Assembly: GCA_017505505.1 (NCBI GenBank)
Contig: JAFVPA010000056.1
Location: forward strand, 1 to 31,961
DNA from: Oscillospiraceae bacterium
GTDB lineage: Bacteria; Bacillota_A; Clostridia; Oscillospirales; Oscillospiraceae
DNA: 31,961 nucleotides
Direction of reading: 5' to 3'
The position numbers and the translations under genes are program-made. Within the stretch, counting starts at the first letter, position 1. Every line of letters begins with the position of its first letter. Shown here piece after piece: positions 1 to 6,681 of the stretch. The notes beneath the pieces are model-generated. The model was not told where the DNA came from, ran no database searches, and saw only the letters and a program-made list of their open reading frames with translations.

Positions 1-165
1 GAACTCACGGGGGCCACGGGTAGCGTTCTTGCGAGCATCACGGCAAGCCTTGCAGCGCTGGGGCTCGTTCTGGAAGCCGCGCTCTGCGTAGAACTCCTGC
101 TCACCGGCGGTGAACACGAACTCGTTGCCGCACTCTTTGCACACTAAAGTCTTATCTTCGTACAT
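1..165 (-). CDS. Zinc-ribbon domain protein (3' end outside window)
   Basis: Small protein whose first 55 residues are in the window; the C-terminus lies to the left of position 1. It begins MYEDKTLVCKECGNEFVF and contains two CxxC pairs (C9/C12 and C38/C41), the layout of a treble-clef or zinc-ribbon 'probable zinc-binding domain' protein common in Clostridia. It then turns basic (KACRDARKNATRGPR). The start is set by an AGAGAGG ribosome binding site a few bases upstream and by a strong promoter about 100 bases upstream. Function is unknown: such proteins are often annotated only as zinc-ribbon domain proteins and may bind RNA or ribosomes, which is inference. It has its own promoter and is not necessarily part of the ruv operon. 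Confidence 0.75.
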   Translation of the reverse strand, partial: MYEDKTLVCKECGNEFVFTAGEQEFYAERGFQNEPQRCKACRDARKNATRGPREF

Positions 166-267
166 TGGAAATACCTCTCTTTGGTTTGTTGTTGCCCCGT
201 GAAATCCCAAGTTGCCTGTTATAACGCGAGGTCGATTTTCTATATGGCAAAGACTGCCACAAATCGG

Positions 268-296
268 ATTATACACAAATGTGAACAATTTGTCAA
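268..296 (-). promoter_or_regulatory. Sigma-A-type promoter for the zinc-ribbon gene
   Basis: On the minus strand TTGACA (291-296) and TATAAT (268-273) are separated by exactly 17 bases, a consensus housekeeping promoter. It lies between the ruvB stop and the zinc-ribbon start, leaving an untranslated leader of roughly 100 bases. Confidence 0.85.
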
Positions 297-345
297 TGGT
301 TTGTGAAATTATTTCTGTTCAAATTAGGACGGTTAGGCTGAATGA

Positions 346-1383
346 TCAAATAGAAAACTGCTGCTGTCCGTTATAGGGGATATGCAGATGGTCATATGCC
401 AGGGCGGTGACGCAGCGGCCACGGGGGGTACGGGTCAGGAAGCCCAGCTGCATCAGGTAAGGCTCATAGACATCTTCCAGGGTCACGGCTTCTTCGCCGA
501 TGGTAGCGGCCAGGGTTTCCAGCCCCACCGGGCCGCCGGCATAATTCTGGATGATGGCAGTGAGCATCCGGCGGTCAATGTTGTCCAGACCCAGCTGGTC
601 CACTTCCAGACGGTGCAGCGCCAGATCGGCGGCCTCTTTGGTGATGGTGCCGTCACCCATGACTTCAGCAAAGTCCCGGACCCGGCGCAGGAAGCGGTTG
701 GCAATACGGGGGGTACCCCGGCTCCGGGACGCGATCTCCATGGCACCTTTGGGGTCGATGGGCATGCCCAGAATGGTGGCGGAGCGGGTGACGATCTTTG
801 CCAGCTCTTCCGGCGTGTACAGCTCCAGACGCAGATTGACGCCGAAGCGGTCCCGGAGAGGGGCGGAAAGCTGTCCGGCCCGGGTGGTGGCACCCACCAG
901 TGTGAACTTGGGCAGGTCCAGGCGGATGGAGTTGGCGCTGGGGCCCTTGCCAACAATGATATCGATGGCGAAGTCCTCCATGGCGGGGTACAGAATTTCC
1001 TCGACCACCCGGTTCAGGCGGTGGATCTCGTCGATGAAGAGAATGTCACCGGGATTCAGATTGGTAAGCAATGCCGCCAGGTCGCCGGGCTTCTCAATGG
1101 CGGGACCGGAGGTGACCCGGATGTTCACGCCCATTTCATTGGCGATGACGCCGGCCAGGGTGGTCTTACCCAAACCGGGAGGACCATAGAGCAGGGTGTG
1201 ATCCAGGGGTTCATTTCTGCGGCGGGCGGCTTCAATATAAATTGCAAGATTTCCCTTGGCCTTTTCCTGTCCGGTATAGTCGTTTAAAAGTTTCGGACGC
1301 AGGCCAATCTCCCCCGCGTCCTGGGGCGCGAAGGTGGGGGAGATGATGGGGGTATCCAATCCTTGTGAAAATTCCAAACTCAT
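346..1383 (-). CDS. ruvB: Holliday junction branch migration DNA helicase RuvB
   Basis: ATP-driven hexameric motor that, with RuvA, drives branch migration of Holliday junctions during recombinational repair. The 345-residue product has Walker [10 protein letters not shown] (67-75), Walker B LFIDEIHR (115-122), the sensor region ATTRAG (165-170), the arginine-finger region APLRDRFG, and the C-terminal winged helix ending near [10 protein letters not shown]. Length is normal for the family. The start is the methionine of MSLEFSQG, which has GGAGG properly spaced; an upstream in-frame start would add 14 residues without a good ribosome binding site. It follows ruvA on the same strand after about 98 bases containing an inverted repeat. 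Residues 22-38 ([17 protein letters not shown]) match the family N-terminus. Confidence 0.97.
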   Translation of the reverse strand: MSLEFSQGLDTPIISPTFAPQDAGEIGLRPKLLNDYTGQEKAKGNLAIYIEAARRRNEPLDHTLLYGPPGLGKTTLAGVIANEMGVNIRVTSGPAIEKPGDLAALLTNLNPGDILFIDEIHRLNRVVEEILYPAMEDFAIDIIVGKGPSANSIRLDLPKFTLVGATTRAGQLSAPLRDRFGVNLRLELYTPEELAKIVTRSATILGMPIDPKGAMEIASRSRGTPRIANRFLRRVRDFAEVMGDGTITKEAADLALHRLEVDQLGLDNIDRRMLTAIIQNYAGGPVGLETLAATIGEEAVTLEDVYEPYLMQLGFLTRTPRGRCVTALAYDHLHIPYNGQQQFSI

Positions 1384-1411
1384 ATAAAAACCTCCAAATT
1401 GAGGACAAACG

Positions 1412-1480
1412 TCAGAATAATGCAAAATGCTAAATGCTAAATTAAAAGCGTGAAGTAAGTTCAGAATAATTTAGCATTTA
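1412..1480. repeat. Inverted and direct repeat between ruvA and ruvB
   Basis: A perfect 13-bp inverted repeat, TAAATGCTAAATT (1431-1443) and AATTTAGCATTTA (1468-1480), lies right after the ruvA stop. A direct repeat TCAGAATAAT occurs at 1412-1421 and again at 1461-1470. The arms are AT-rich, with a 24-base loop and no U-tract, so this is not a classical terminator. It could be an mRNA-stability or attenuation hairpin, or a degenerate clostridial intergenic repeat. Confidence 0.6.
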
Positions 1481-1481
1481 C

Positions 1482-2087
1482 TCAGCCCTTCATGACCATT
1501 GCACGAAGCGCAAAGCGCACCATTTCTTCTGTAGTGGCGTTGGGGTCTACACCCTTCAGGGCGGCATTGATCTCGGCGGGGGAATAGCCCAGCTCCTGCA
1601 AGGCTGCGTGGGCCAGGGCTGCGTTGTTGCCCTTCTGCACGGGAGCGGCTGCGGCGGGTCCGGTGGAGAAGTCCAGCTCCATACCGCCTCCGCCGATTTT
1701 GTCCTTCAATTCCAAAATGATGCGCTGGGCGATCTTCTTGCCCACACCCTGGGCGGCGGTGAGCATTTTTTCATCCCCGGTCATGACGGCCAGGGTGAAA
1801 TTCTGAGGACCGCCGGAGGACAGGATCGCCATGGCGGCCTTGGGACCTACACCGTTGACGGAGGTCAGCAGCTCATAGCAGCGCTGCTCCTCCTTGCTTG
1901 AGAAGCCGTAGAGGTCGTATGCATCCTCCCGGATGGATTCGGTGATATAAAGCCGGGCGCTCTGGTTCAGCTTCAGTTGCCCGGCGGTATAGGCGGTAAT
2001 ACGGCAGCCATAGCCCACGCCGCCGCAGTCAATGACCGCCAGCCCGGGCTCCAGAATGGCAACGGTGCCGGAAACGTAGTATAACAT
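1482..2087 (-). CDS. ruvA: Holliday junction branch migration protein RuvA
   Basis: Junction-binding subunit of the RuvAB complex. The 201-residue product starts MLYYVSGTVAILEPG, the OB-fold domain I typical of RuvA. Two helix-hairpin-helix motifs follow: LTSVNGVGPKAAMAILS, and LTAAQGVGKKIAQRIILELKDKI around residues 110-130. A flexible linker (GPAAAAPVQKGNN) leads to domain III (AALQELGYSPAEINAALKGV) that contacts RuvB. Length matches the family. The start has GGAGG just upstream. It lies between ruvC and ruvB on the same strand; the ruvC-ruvA gap is occupied by a palindromic repeat element. Confidence 0.97.
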   Translation of the reverse strand: MLYYVSGTVAILEPGLAVIDCGGVGYGCRITAYTAGQLKLNQSARLYITESIREDAYDLYGFSSKEEQRCYELLTSVNGVGPKAAMAILSSGGPQNFTLAVMTGDEKMLTAAQGVGKKIAQRIILELKDKIGGGGMELDFSTGPAAAAPVQKGNNAALAHAALQELGYSPAEINAALKGVDPNATTEEMVRFALRAMVMKG

Positions 2088-2111
2088 AGGGGAACCTCCC
2101 GTAAGGGCATA

Positions 2112-2249
2112 TGTAGGGCGGGGTCATGACCCCGCCGGCCAGGTATCGAAAATGCACTGGCCAGATTCGTGTGTAATAGGTGGATCTTCAAACCGGTTGA
2201 CAGTGTTGTCCAATCGGTGCATCGGCGGGGTCATGACCCCCGCCCTACA
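2112..2249. repeat. 138-bp palindromic element between ruvC and ruvA
   Basis: Terminal inverted repeat TGTAGGG (2112-2118) and CCCTACA (2243-2249). Just inside each end is a strong palindrome: GGCGGGGTCATGACCCCGCC (2117-2136, perfect) and a near-identical copy with one extra C (2224-2244). The interior also has an inverted GGCCAG/CTGGCC pair near 2137-2166. The flanks gggcat and gggctt are an imperfect possible target duplication. The right end lies inside the last codons of ruvC. Length and end structure match the inner parts of the elements at 2992, 13801 and 22317. Confidence 0.8.
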
Positions 2250-2748
2250 TGGGCTTATGCTGGACTTGCGCCAGCAGGGATGTTGCGGACCGGGCGTGGC
2301 ACAACGCAATGGCGATGGCATCCGCTGCGTCGTCGGGCTTGGGCATGGCCTGCAAATGGAGCAGGCGTTTGGTCATGTCCTGAACCTGATGCTTTGTGGC
2401 GCTGCCGTAGCCAACCACGGCCTGCTTGACCTGCATGGGCTTATATTCGAAAATGGGCAGGCCTGCCTGCCGGATGGCGAGCAATATCACGCCCCGGCTC
2501 TGGGCCACGTTGATGCCTGTGGTGACGTTCTGGCCGAAGAACAGCTCTTCAATGGCCACCACATCCGGCTGGGCCACCCGAAGCAGCTCGGTCATGTCAT
2601 TGTAGATGACTTCCAGCCGCCAGGCGAATTCCGTGTTGGGGGGTGTGGTGATGGCACCGCAGTTCAGCAGGCGGAACTGGCTGCGCTGGGCCTCGATCAG
2701 ACCGAAGCCCGTAATGCCGTATCCGGGGTCGATACCGAGGATCCGCAT
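2245..2748 (-). CDS. ruvC: Crossover junction endodeoxyribonuclease RuvC
   Basis: Dimeric resolvase that cuts Holliday junctions after RuvAB branch migration. The 167-residue product begins MRILGIDPGYGITGFGL. The four acidic catalytic positions of the RNase H-like fold are visible: D7, E67 in VVAIEELFF, and D140 and D143 in KPDDAADAIAIALCH. The start methionine has GGAGGTG upstream and overlaps the stop codon of the preceding small gene (TAATG), so translation is probably coupled. The final stop TAG is part of the end of the palindromic element, so the C-terminus (QHKPM) appears to have been set by that insertion; the catalytic core is unaffected. Confidence 0.96.
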   Translation of the reverse strand: MRILGIDPGYGITGFGLIEAQRSQFRLLNCGAITTPPNTEFAWRLEVIYNDMTELLRVAQPDVVAIEELFFGQNVTTGINVAQSRGVILLAIRQAGLPIFEYKPMQVKQAVVGYGSATKHQVQDMTKRLLHLQAMPKPDDAADAIAIALCHARSATSLLAQVQHKPM

Positions 2749-2915
2749 TACAGCCCACCTCCGGCGATGCTGAGGATCTGGTAGGCAACAAAAAGCAGGA
2801 ACAGCACCAGCCCTACCCGGGCCCCCCAGACCTGCCACTTAGGACGGGGGACATAGCCCTCCTCCTGCACCTCAGGCGCAGCATCAACCGTCTCTCGTTC
2901 ACGTTCGTTTTCCAT
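2748..2915 (-). CDS. Small single-pass membrane protein upstream of ruvC
   Basis: A 55-residue protein not matching any family I recognise. Residues 1-30 are charged and acidic (MENEREREVD-like, then PRPKWQVWG). They are followed by one hydrophobic helix at about 33-51 (RVGLVLFLLFVAYQILSIAG), predicting a cytoplasmic N-terminus with a C-terminal anchor. The start has an AGAGGTG ribosome binding site. The stop overlaps the ruvC start by one base, which strongly supports it being translated as the first gene of the ruv operon. A TATGAT-like -10 lies about 15-20 bases upstream, but no convincing -35 was seen. A role in repair is only suggested by position. Confidence 0.7.
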   Translation of the reverse strand: MENERERETVDAAPEVQEEGYVPRPKWQVWGARVGLVLFLLFVAYQILSIAGGGL

Positions 2916-2991
2916 GGATTTCACCTCTACCTTCTATCATAGCACATTTGTTTCAAAATTCCTAGTGAGATTTTTGGAAAGTTGGGAAGGG

Positions 2992-3192
2992 AAATTGTAG
3001 TTTATCTGAGCATTCCCTCTGTAGGGGCGGATTTTTAATCCGCCCGAAACGTAACGATAATTGAGCACCTAAATCAACGTGATGGGGATCTGTTATGGAA
3101 AAATCGAAACACTCAGTTATGGAAAGGTTGAGGGAGGATTGGAAATCCTCCCCTACAATGGCGTATGGAATTCGAAGGATAAACGATAATTT
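2992..3192. repeat. 201-bp dispersed palindromic element, copy A
   Basis: Outer ends form an imperfect inverted repeat (AAATTGTAGTTTA at left; the reverse complement of the right end is AAATTATCGTTTA). Inside, TGTAGGG (3020-3026) and CCCTACA (3151-3157) bound a 138-bp core, with hairpins GGGCGGATTTTTAATCCGCCC and GGGAGGATTGGAAATCCTCCC at its two ends. An almost identical copy of the same length lies at 13801-14001. No open reading frame is supported, so it looks like a non-autonomous MITE-like or REP-like element. It sits in the gap between divergent transcription units. Confidence 0.85.
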
Positions 3193-3215
3193 CCCAATCA
3201 TTCTTATTTGTCACC

Positions 3216-3244
3216 TTGTCCCGGCTTTCAAACCATGGTATACT
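3216..3244 (+). promoter_or_regulatory. Promoter of the MBL-fold nuclease gene
   Basis: TTGTCC (3216-3221), 17-base spacer, TATACT (3239-3244), with an extended -10 TG just before the -10 hexamer. It lies 35 bases upstream of the start codon. Confidence 0.75.
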
Positions 3245-3278
3245 TAAAATAGAAATAACCATCCTGGAGGTGTGTTTT

Positions 3279-4883
3279 ATGAAGATCCAATTCATCGGCG
3301 CGACCCATGAGGTCACGGGAAGCTGTACTCTGCTGGAAGTGGGGTCACGGTATTATCTGGTGGACTGCGGCATGGAGCAGGGTACGGATGTGTTCCAGAA
3401 TATGCCCCTGCCTGTCCCGGCCAATGCCATCGAGGCCGTTTTCCTGACCCATGCCCACATTGACCACTCGGGTATGCTGCCAAAGCTCTGCAAGGACGGC
3501 TTCTCTGGCCCCATCTATGCCACGGAAGCCACCTGCGCCCTGTGCAACATCATGCTCCGGGATTCTGCCCACATTCAGGAATCCGAGGCCCAGTGGCGCA
3601 GCCGGAAAGCGGAGCGGGCCGGCGAACCTCTGGTGGAGCCGACTTATACTATGAACGATGCCCTGGCAGCCATCAAGCTGCTGCGGCCTGTCCGCTATAT
3701 GGAGATGCTTCGTGTGGCGGAGGGCATCGACCTGCGGATGACGGATATCGGTCACCTTTTGGGCTCTGCCGCCATCGAACTGTGGCTGACGGAGAATGGA
3801 GAAAGCCGAAAGATTGTTTTCAGCGGCGACGTAGGCAATACCAACCAGCCTCTGCTGAACGATCCCAAGCCGGTGGCAGAGTCGGACTATCTGGTTATTG
3901 AATCCACCTACGGTGACCGGCTCCATTCCAGTGTCCGGGGTGACGTTGTTGCGGAACTGGCGGGCTGCATCCAGCGGGCCTTCGACCGGGGCGGCAATGT
4001 GGTGATCCCCTCCTTCGCCGTGGGCCGTACCCAGGAGATGCTCTATGCCATCCGGGAGATCAAGCAGAAGGGCCTGGTGAAGGGCCACGACCGGTTCCCG
4101 GTATATGTGGACTCTCCTCTGGCAGTGGAGGCCACGGGCATCTTCCTGCAAAGCCATGAAAGCAATTTCGATGAAGAGACCCTGGCGGTGCTGGCCCAGG
4201 GCATCAACCCCATCTGGTCTGAAGGGGTGACCTTGTCTGTTACTTCGGAGGAATCCAAGCTCATCAACGCGGACTTCCAGCCGAAGGTGATCCTGTCTGC
4301 CTCCGGTATGTGCGAAGCGGGCCGTATCCGCCATCATCTGAAGCACAACCTGTGGCGCAAGGAAAGCATTATTCTATTCGTAGGCTACCAGGCAGAAGAT
4401 TCTCTGGGACGGAAATTGCAGGAAGGTGCGAAAAATGTCAAGCTCTTCGGGGAAGACATCGCCGTTCATGCGGAGATCGCCACCCTCCATGGTACCTCCG
4501 GTCATGCGGATAAGGATGGTCTGCTGAACTGGCTGGGTGGTTTTACCCGGAAGCCCGGAATGGTCTTCGTGAACCACGGTGACGACAGCAGCTGTGAAGC
4601 CTTCCGCAAGACTCTGACGGAATTGGGTTACTGCGCCGAAGCGCCATATTCCGGTACGGAATATGACCTGCTGACCGGAAAGCTCACAACCTATACCGAG
4701 GGTGTCAAAATCGACCGGGCGGCGGCCTTCAAGGGCAGCCAGCGGGCCCGGCAGGTCTACGGTGAATTGCTGGCCGCAGCAGAGGACCTTTTGGCTCTGG
4801 TCAAGACCCGCAAGGGCCGCACCAACAAGGACAATGCCAAGCTCACTGCCCAGATCCGCAGCCTGATCGAAAAATGGAAGTAA
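3279..4883 (+). CDS. MBL-fold / beta-CASP metallo-hydrolase (RNA exonuclease-like)
   Basis: A 534-residue metallo-beta-lactamase-fold protein of the CPSF73/YSH1-like beta-CASP group, predicted to act on RNA in the cytoplasm. The N-terminal MBL domain has the zinc motif HAHIDH (58-63), with later ligands in DIGHLLGSAAIEL and FSGDVG. The inserted beta-CASP domain follows (NVVIPSFAVGRTQEML, YVDSPLAVEAT). The C-terminal RMMBL segment carries LHGTSGHAD and VNHGDD. The chosen start (MKIQFIGATHEVTGS) has CTGGAGGTG at good spacing; an upstream in-frame start lacks one. The MFS gene follows after 24 bases, so the two may be co-transcribed. Exact RNA substrate cannot be told from sequence. Confidence 0.92.
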   Translation: MKIQFIGATHEVTGSCTLLEVGSRYYLVDCGMEQGTDVFQNMPLPVPANAIEAVFLTHAHIDHSGMLPKLCKDGFSGPIYATEATCALCNIMLRDSAHIQESEAQWRSRKAERAGEPLVEPTYTMNDALAAIKLLRPVRYMEMLRVAEGIDLRMTDIGHLLGSAAIELWLTENGESRKIVFSGDVGNTNQPLLNDPKPVAESDYLVIESTYGDRLHSSVRGDVVAELAGCIQRAFDRGGNVVIPSFAVGRTQEMLYAIREIKQKGLVKGHDRFPVYVDSPLAVEATGIFLQSHESNFDEETLAVLAQGINPIWSEGVTLSVTSEESKLINADFQPKVILSASGMCEAGRIRHHLKHNLWRKESIILFVGYQAEDSLGRKLQEGAKNVKLFGEDIAVHAEIATLHGTSGHADKDGLLNWLGGFTRKPGMVFVNHGDDSSCEAFRKTLTELGYCAEAPYSGTEYDLLTGKLTTYTEGVKIDRAAAFKGSQRARQVYGELLAAAEDLLALVKTRKGRTNKDNAKLTAQIRSLIEKWK

Positions 4884-4907
4884 AATAAGGGAAACATAAG
4901 GAGACAT

Positions 4908-6074
4908 ATGAAAGAGAAACTGAGCGCATACCGTCCCGCCGCGGCGGCATTTCTGACCATGATGGCCATGGCGCTGACTTCCTCTACTTTGAGTTTTTTT
5001 CTGGAACCCATCTGTACCCACCTGAACATCAGCCGGGGCAGTTTTTCTATGATTTTCAGCCTGATGAGCGTATCCGGTGCCTTGCTGAACCCGTATCTGG
5101 GCCAATTGGCGGGTAAAAAGGGTGTCCGGGGCATCCTGCTGGTGACGGGCCTTTGGACCGGGGGCTGCATGTTCCTGCTGTCCATGGTGGGATCCTTGTG
5201 GATGCTGTATCTGACGGGCTTTTTGATGGGTGCCATGTCCTCTACCTGCGTGGCCCTGTGTGCCAATGTCATCGTCCAGCAGGCCTATTACGGCCCTCAG
5301 GCCTCCGGTATCCTGGGCGGTGTCATGGCCGGTTCCGGTGTGGGCGGCATGATCTTCAGTATTGTGATCCCCAACTGCATGGCAAATTTCGGCTGGCAGC
5401 GGGCTATGCAGGTCATGGGTATTTTGTGGCTTGGGATGCTGTGGCTGGCGGCGCTGCTGCTGGGAAAACAGTCCGGCCTTTCCGGCGGCAAGGGAAACGG
5501 TGCCGTTGGCATTGGTATGACACGGGCGGAAGCCCTGAAAAGCCCCAAGCTGTATCTGCAGATGGTGCTCATCGTCATCATCACCGCCTGCTGCGGTGTT
5601 CAGCAGCAGCTTCCCTCTCTGCTCAGTACCCACCGCTATGACGAGGCTGCGGTGAGTCTGATGATTTCCGTCATGACGGCGTTTCTCGCCATCGGCAAGG
5701 TGGCACAGGGCCTGCTTTATGGCAAGCTGGGTGTTCGCAAGGGCGGCGTGCTGATGCTGCTGGTGTTCGCCGCAGGCTTCCTGACCCTGATCTGGCGGAG
5801 CCTGGCCTGGCCGGGACTGCTCCTGCTGTCCTTCGGTCTGGGCATCTATACCACCCTGCTGCCCCAGCTGACCCGCCGGGTCTTCGGCTCCCGGGAATAC
5901 GCGGCCATCTGGGCTTTGATCGCGACAGTCGGCAATGCAGGAACCTTTCTGGCCAACCCGGTCTGGGGCATGGTCTACGATATGACCGGCGCCTACACGT
6001 TGGGCCTCATCGCAGCTCCCGTGCTGCTGGTGGTGGCGACGGTTGCCATGCTGCTGTCGTTGAAAGACAGCTAA
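4908..6074 (+). CDS. MFS transporter
   Basis: A 388-residue integral membrane protein with about twelve hydrophobic segments, a short charged central loop (GKQSGLSGGKGNG, about residue 190) and the inter-helix motif GQLAGKKGVRG after TM2, typical of the major facilitator superfamily. The overall look (small two-half permease with TMs such as LMSVSGALLNPYLGQLAGKKG and LGIYTTLLPQLTRRVFGSREYAAI) resembles the oxalate/formate antiporter-type MFS group that is common in Clostridia. The substrate is unknown. AAGGAG lies just upstream of the ATG. It follows the MBL-fold gene closely and ends in a strong bidirectional terminator shared with the convergent acetyltransferase. Confidence 0.9.
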   Translation: MKEKLSAYRPAAAAFLTMMAMALTSSTLSFFLEPICTHLNISRGSFSMIFSLMSVSGALLNPYLGQLAGKKGVRGILLVTGLWTGGCMFLLSMVGSLWMLYLTGFLMGAMSSTCVALCANVIVQQAYYGPQASGILGGVMAGSGVGGMIFSIVIPNCMANFGWQRAMQVMGILWLGMLWLAALLLGKQSGLSGGKGNGAVGIGMTRAEALKSPKLYLQMVLIVIITACCGVQQQLPSLLSTHRYDEAAVSLMISVMTAFLAIGKVAQGLLYGKLGVRKGGVLMLLVFAAGFLTLIWRSLAWPGLLLLSFGLGIYTTLLPQLTRRVFGSREYAAIWALIATVGNAGTFLANPVWGMVYDMTGAYTLGLIAAPVLLVVATVAMLLSLKDS

Positions 6075-6080
6075 GTTTGC

Positions 6081-6116
6081 AAAAAGCCAAGCTGCACGTT
6101 TACAGCTTGGCTTTTT
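6081..6116. terminator. Bidirectional terminator between MFS and GNAT genes
   Basis: Perfect 14-bp stem AAAAAGCCAAGCTG (6081-6094) and CAGCTTGGCTTTTT (6103-6116) with an 8-base loop. Both orientations end in a T run, so it serves the MFS gene (plus) and the acetyltransferase (minus). Confidence 0.93.
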
Positions 6117-6123
6117 CGATTGG

Positions 6124-6564
6124 TTATACAAGAAACTGAAAAATGCATTTCCTTGTTTCGCTCCTCTTCCGCATATCGTTCTCCTGGGGCAGTTCTGCAA
6201 TTTCCAGAAGGGTTCCTCCGGCATACGCACAGGTTTTTCTGGAGGCGTGGTTTTCAGGATTGCACGTAATGATGACGTATTCCATGTTATGCTTTTTTGC
6301 CAGCTCAAATAGCAGCAGGCACGCTTTCCCGGCATAATGATGTCCCCGATAGGGTTCTGCGATATGATATCCAATATTCCCACCGTAATACAAGTTTGCA
6401 GTATGACCGATGCGCAGGTCACAGGTGCCCAGTTTGACACCGTGAGGATCACAGATCATAAAATGGTAGGCCGGAACCCAGCCTTTTTCTTCGTTGCCAT
6501 CCACAGTTTTTTCCAAGACCAAATGGATCTCGTCATTTTTTAAGAATGTGGTATCAAAAAACAT
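6124..6564 (-). CDS. GNAT family N-acetyltransferase
   Basis: A 146-residue GCN5-related acetyltransferase, expected to transfer acetyl from acetyl-CoA to an amine. The acetyl-CoA-binding motif A region is NIGYHIAEPYRGHHYAGKA, with the family pattern (Q/R)xxGx(G/A) represented by RGHHYAGK. It is followed by the motif B-like YVIITCNPENHASRKTCAYAGG, in which asparagine-rich NPENxxS is typical of the RimJ/RimL-like subgroup. The start MFFDTTFLK is preceded by AGAGGTAAGG; a longer in-frame start lacks one. It is a single gene between two converging or tandem neighbours. The acceptor is unknown. Confidence 0.88.
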   Translation of the reverse strand: MFFDTTFLKNDEIHLVLEKTVDGNEEKGWVPAYHFMICDPHGVKLGTCDLRIGHTANLYYGGNIGYHIAEPYRGHHYAGKACLLLFELAKKHNMEYVIITCNPENHASRKTCAYAGGTLLEIAELPQENDMRKRSETRKCIFQFLV

Positions 6565-6634
6565 AACCTTACCTCTGTAAATGGGGGTGGGGTACTCTGC
6601 GGATATCCTATCACAGAAAACCAAAGGATACAAG

Positions 6635-6667
6635 AACAGGCACAGCAGAAAAACTGCTGTGCCTGTT
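6635..6667 (-). terminator. Hairpin terminator after the Na/Pi cotransporter gene
   Basis: Perfect 14-bp stem AACAGGCACAGCAG (6635-6648) and CTGCTGTGCCTGTT (6654-6667) with a 5-base loop, 15 bases beyond the stop of the cotransporter gene. The T-run on the minus strand is weak (TTCTTGTAT), so efficiency is uncertain. Confidence 0.75.
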
Positions 6668-6681
6668 TGCTGATCGTTGCC

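Noticed and set aside
382..1287. Plus-strand open frame over ruvB, and similar long antisense frames over the Na/Pi cotransporter and aminotransferase genes
   Set aside because: All lie on the opposite strand of confident genes, and their composition is atypical.
4374..6452. 692-codon open frame antisense to the MBL-fold nuclease and MFS genes
   Set aside because: Low-complexity His/Gln/Gly-rich translation, no start signal, and it fully opposes two clear genes. It is a by-product of GC-biased codons.
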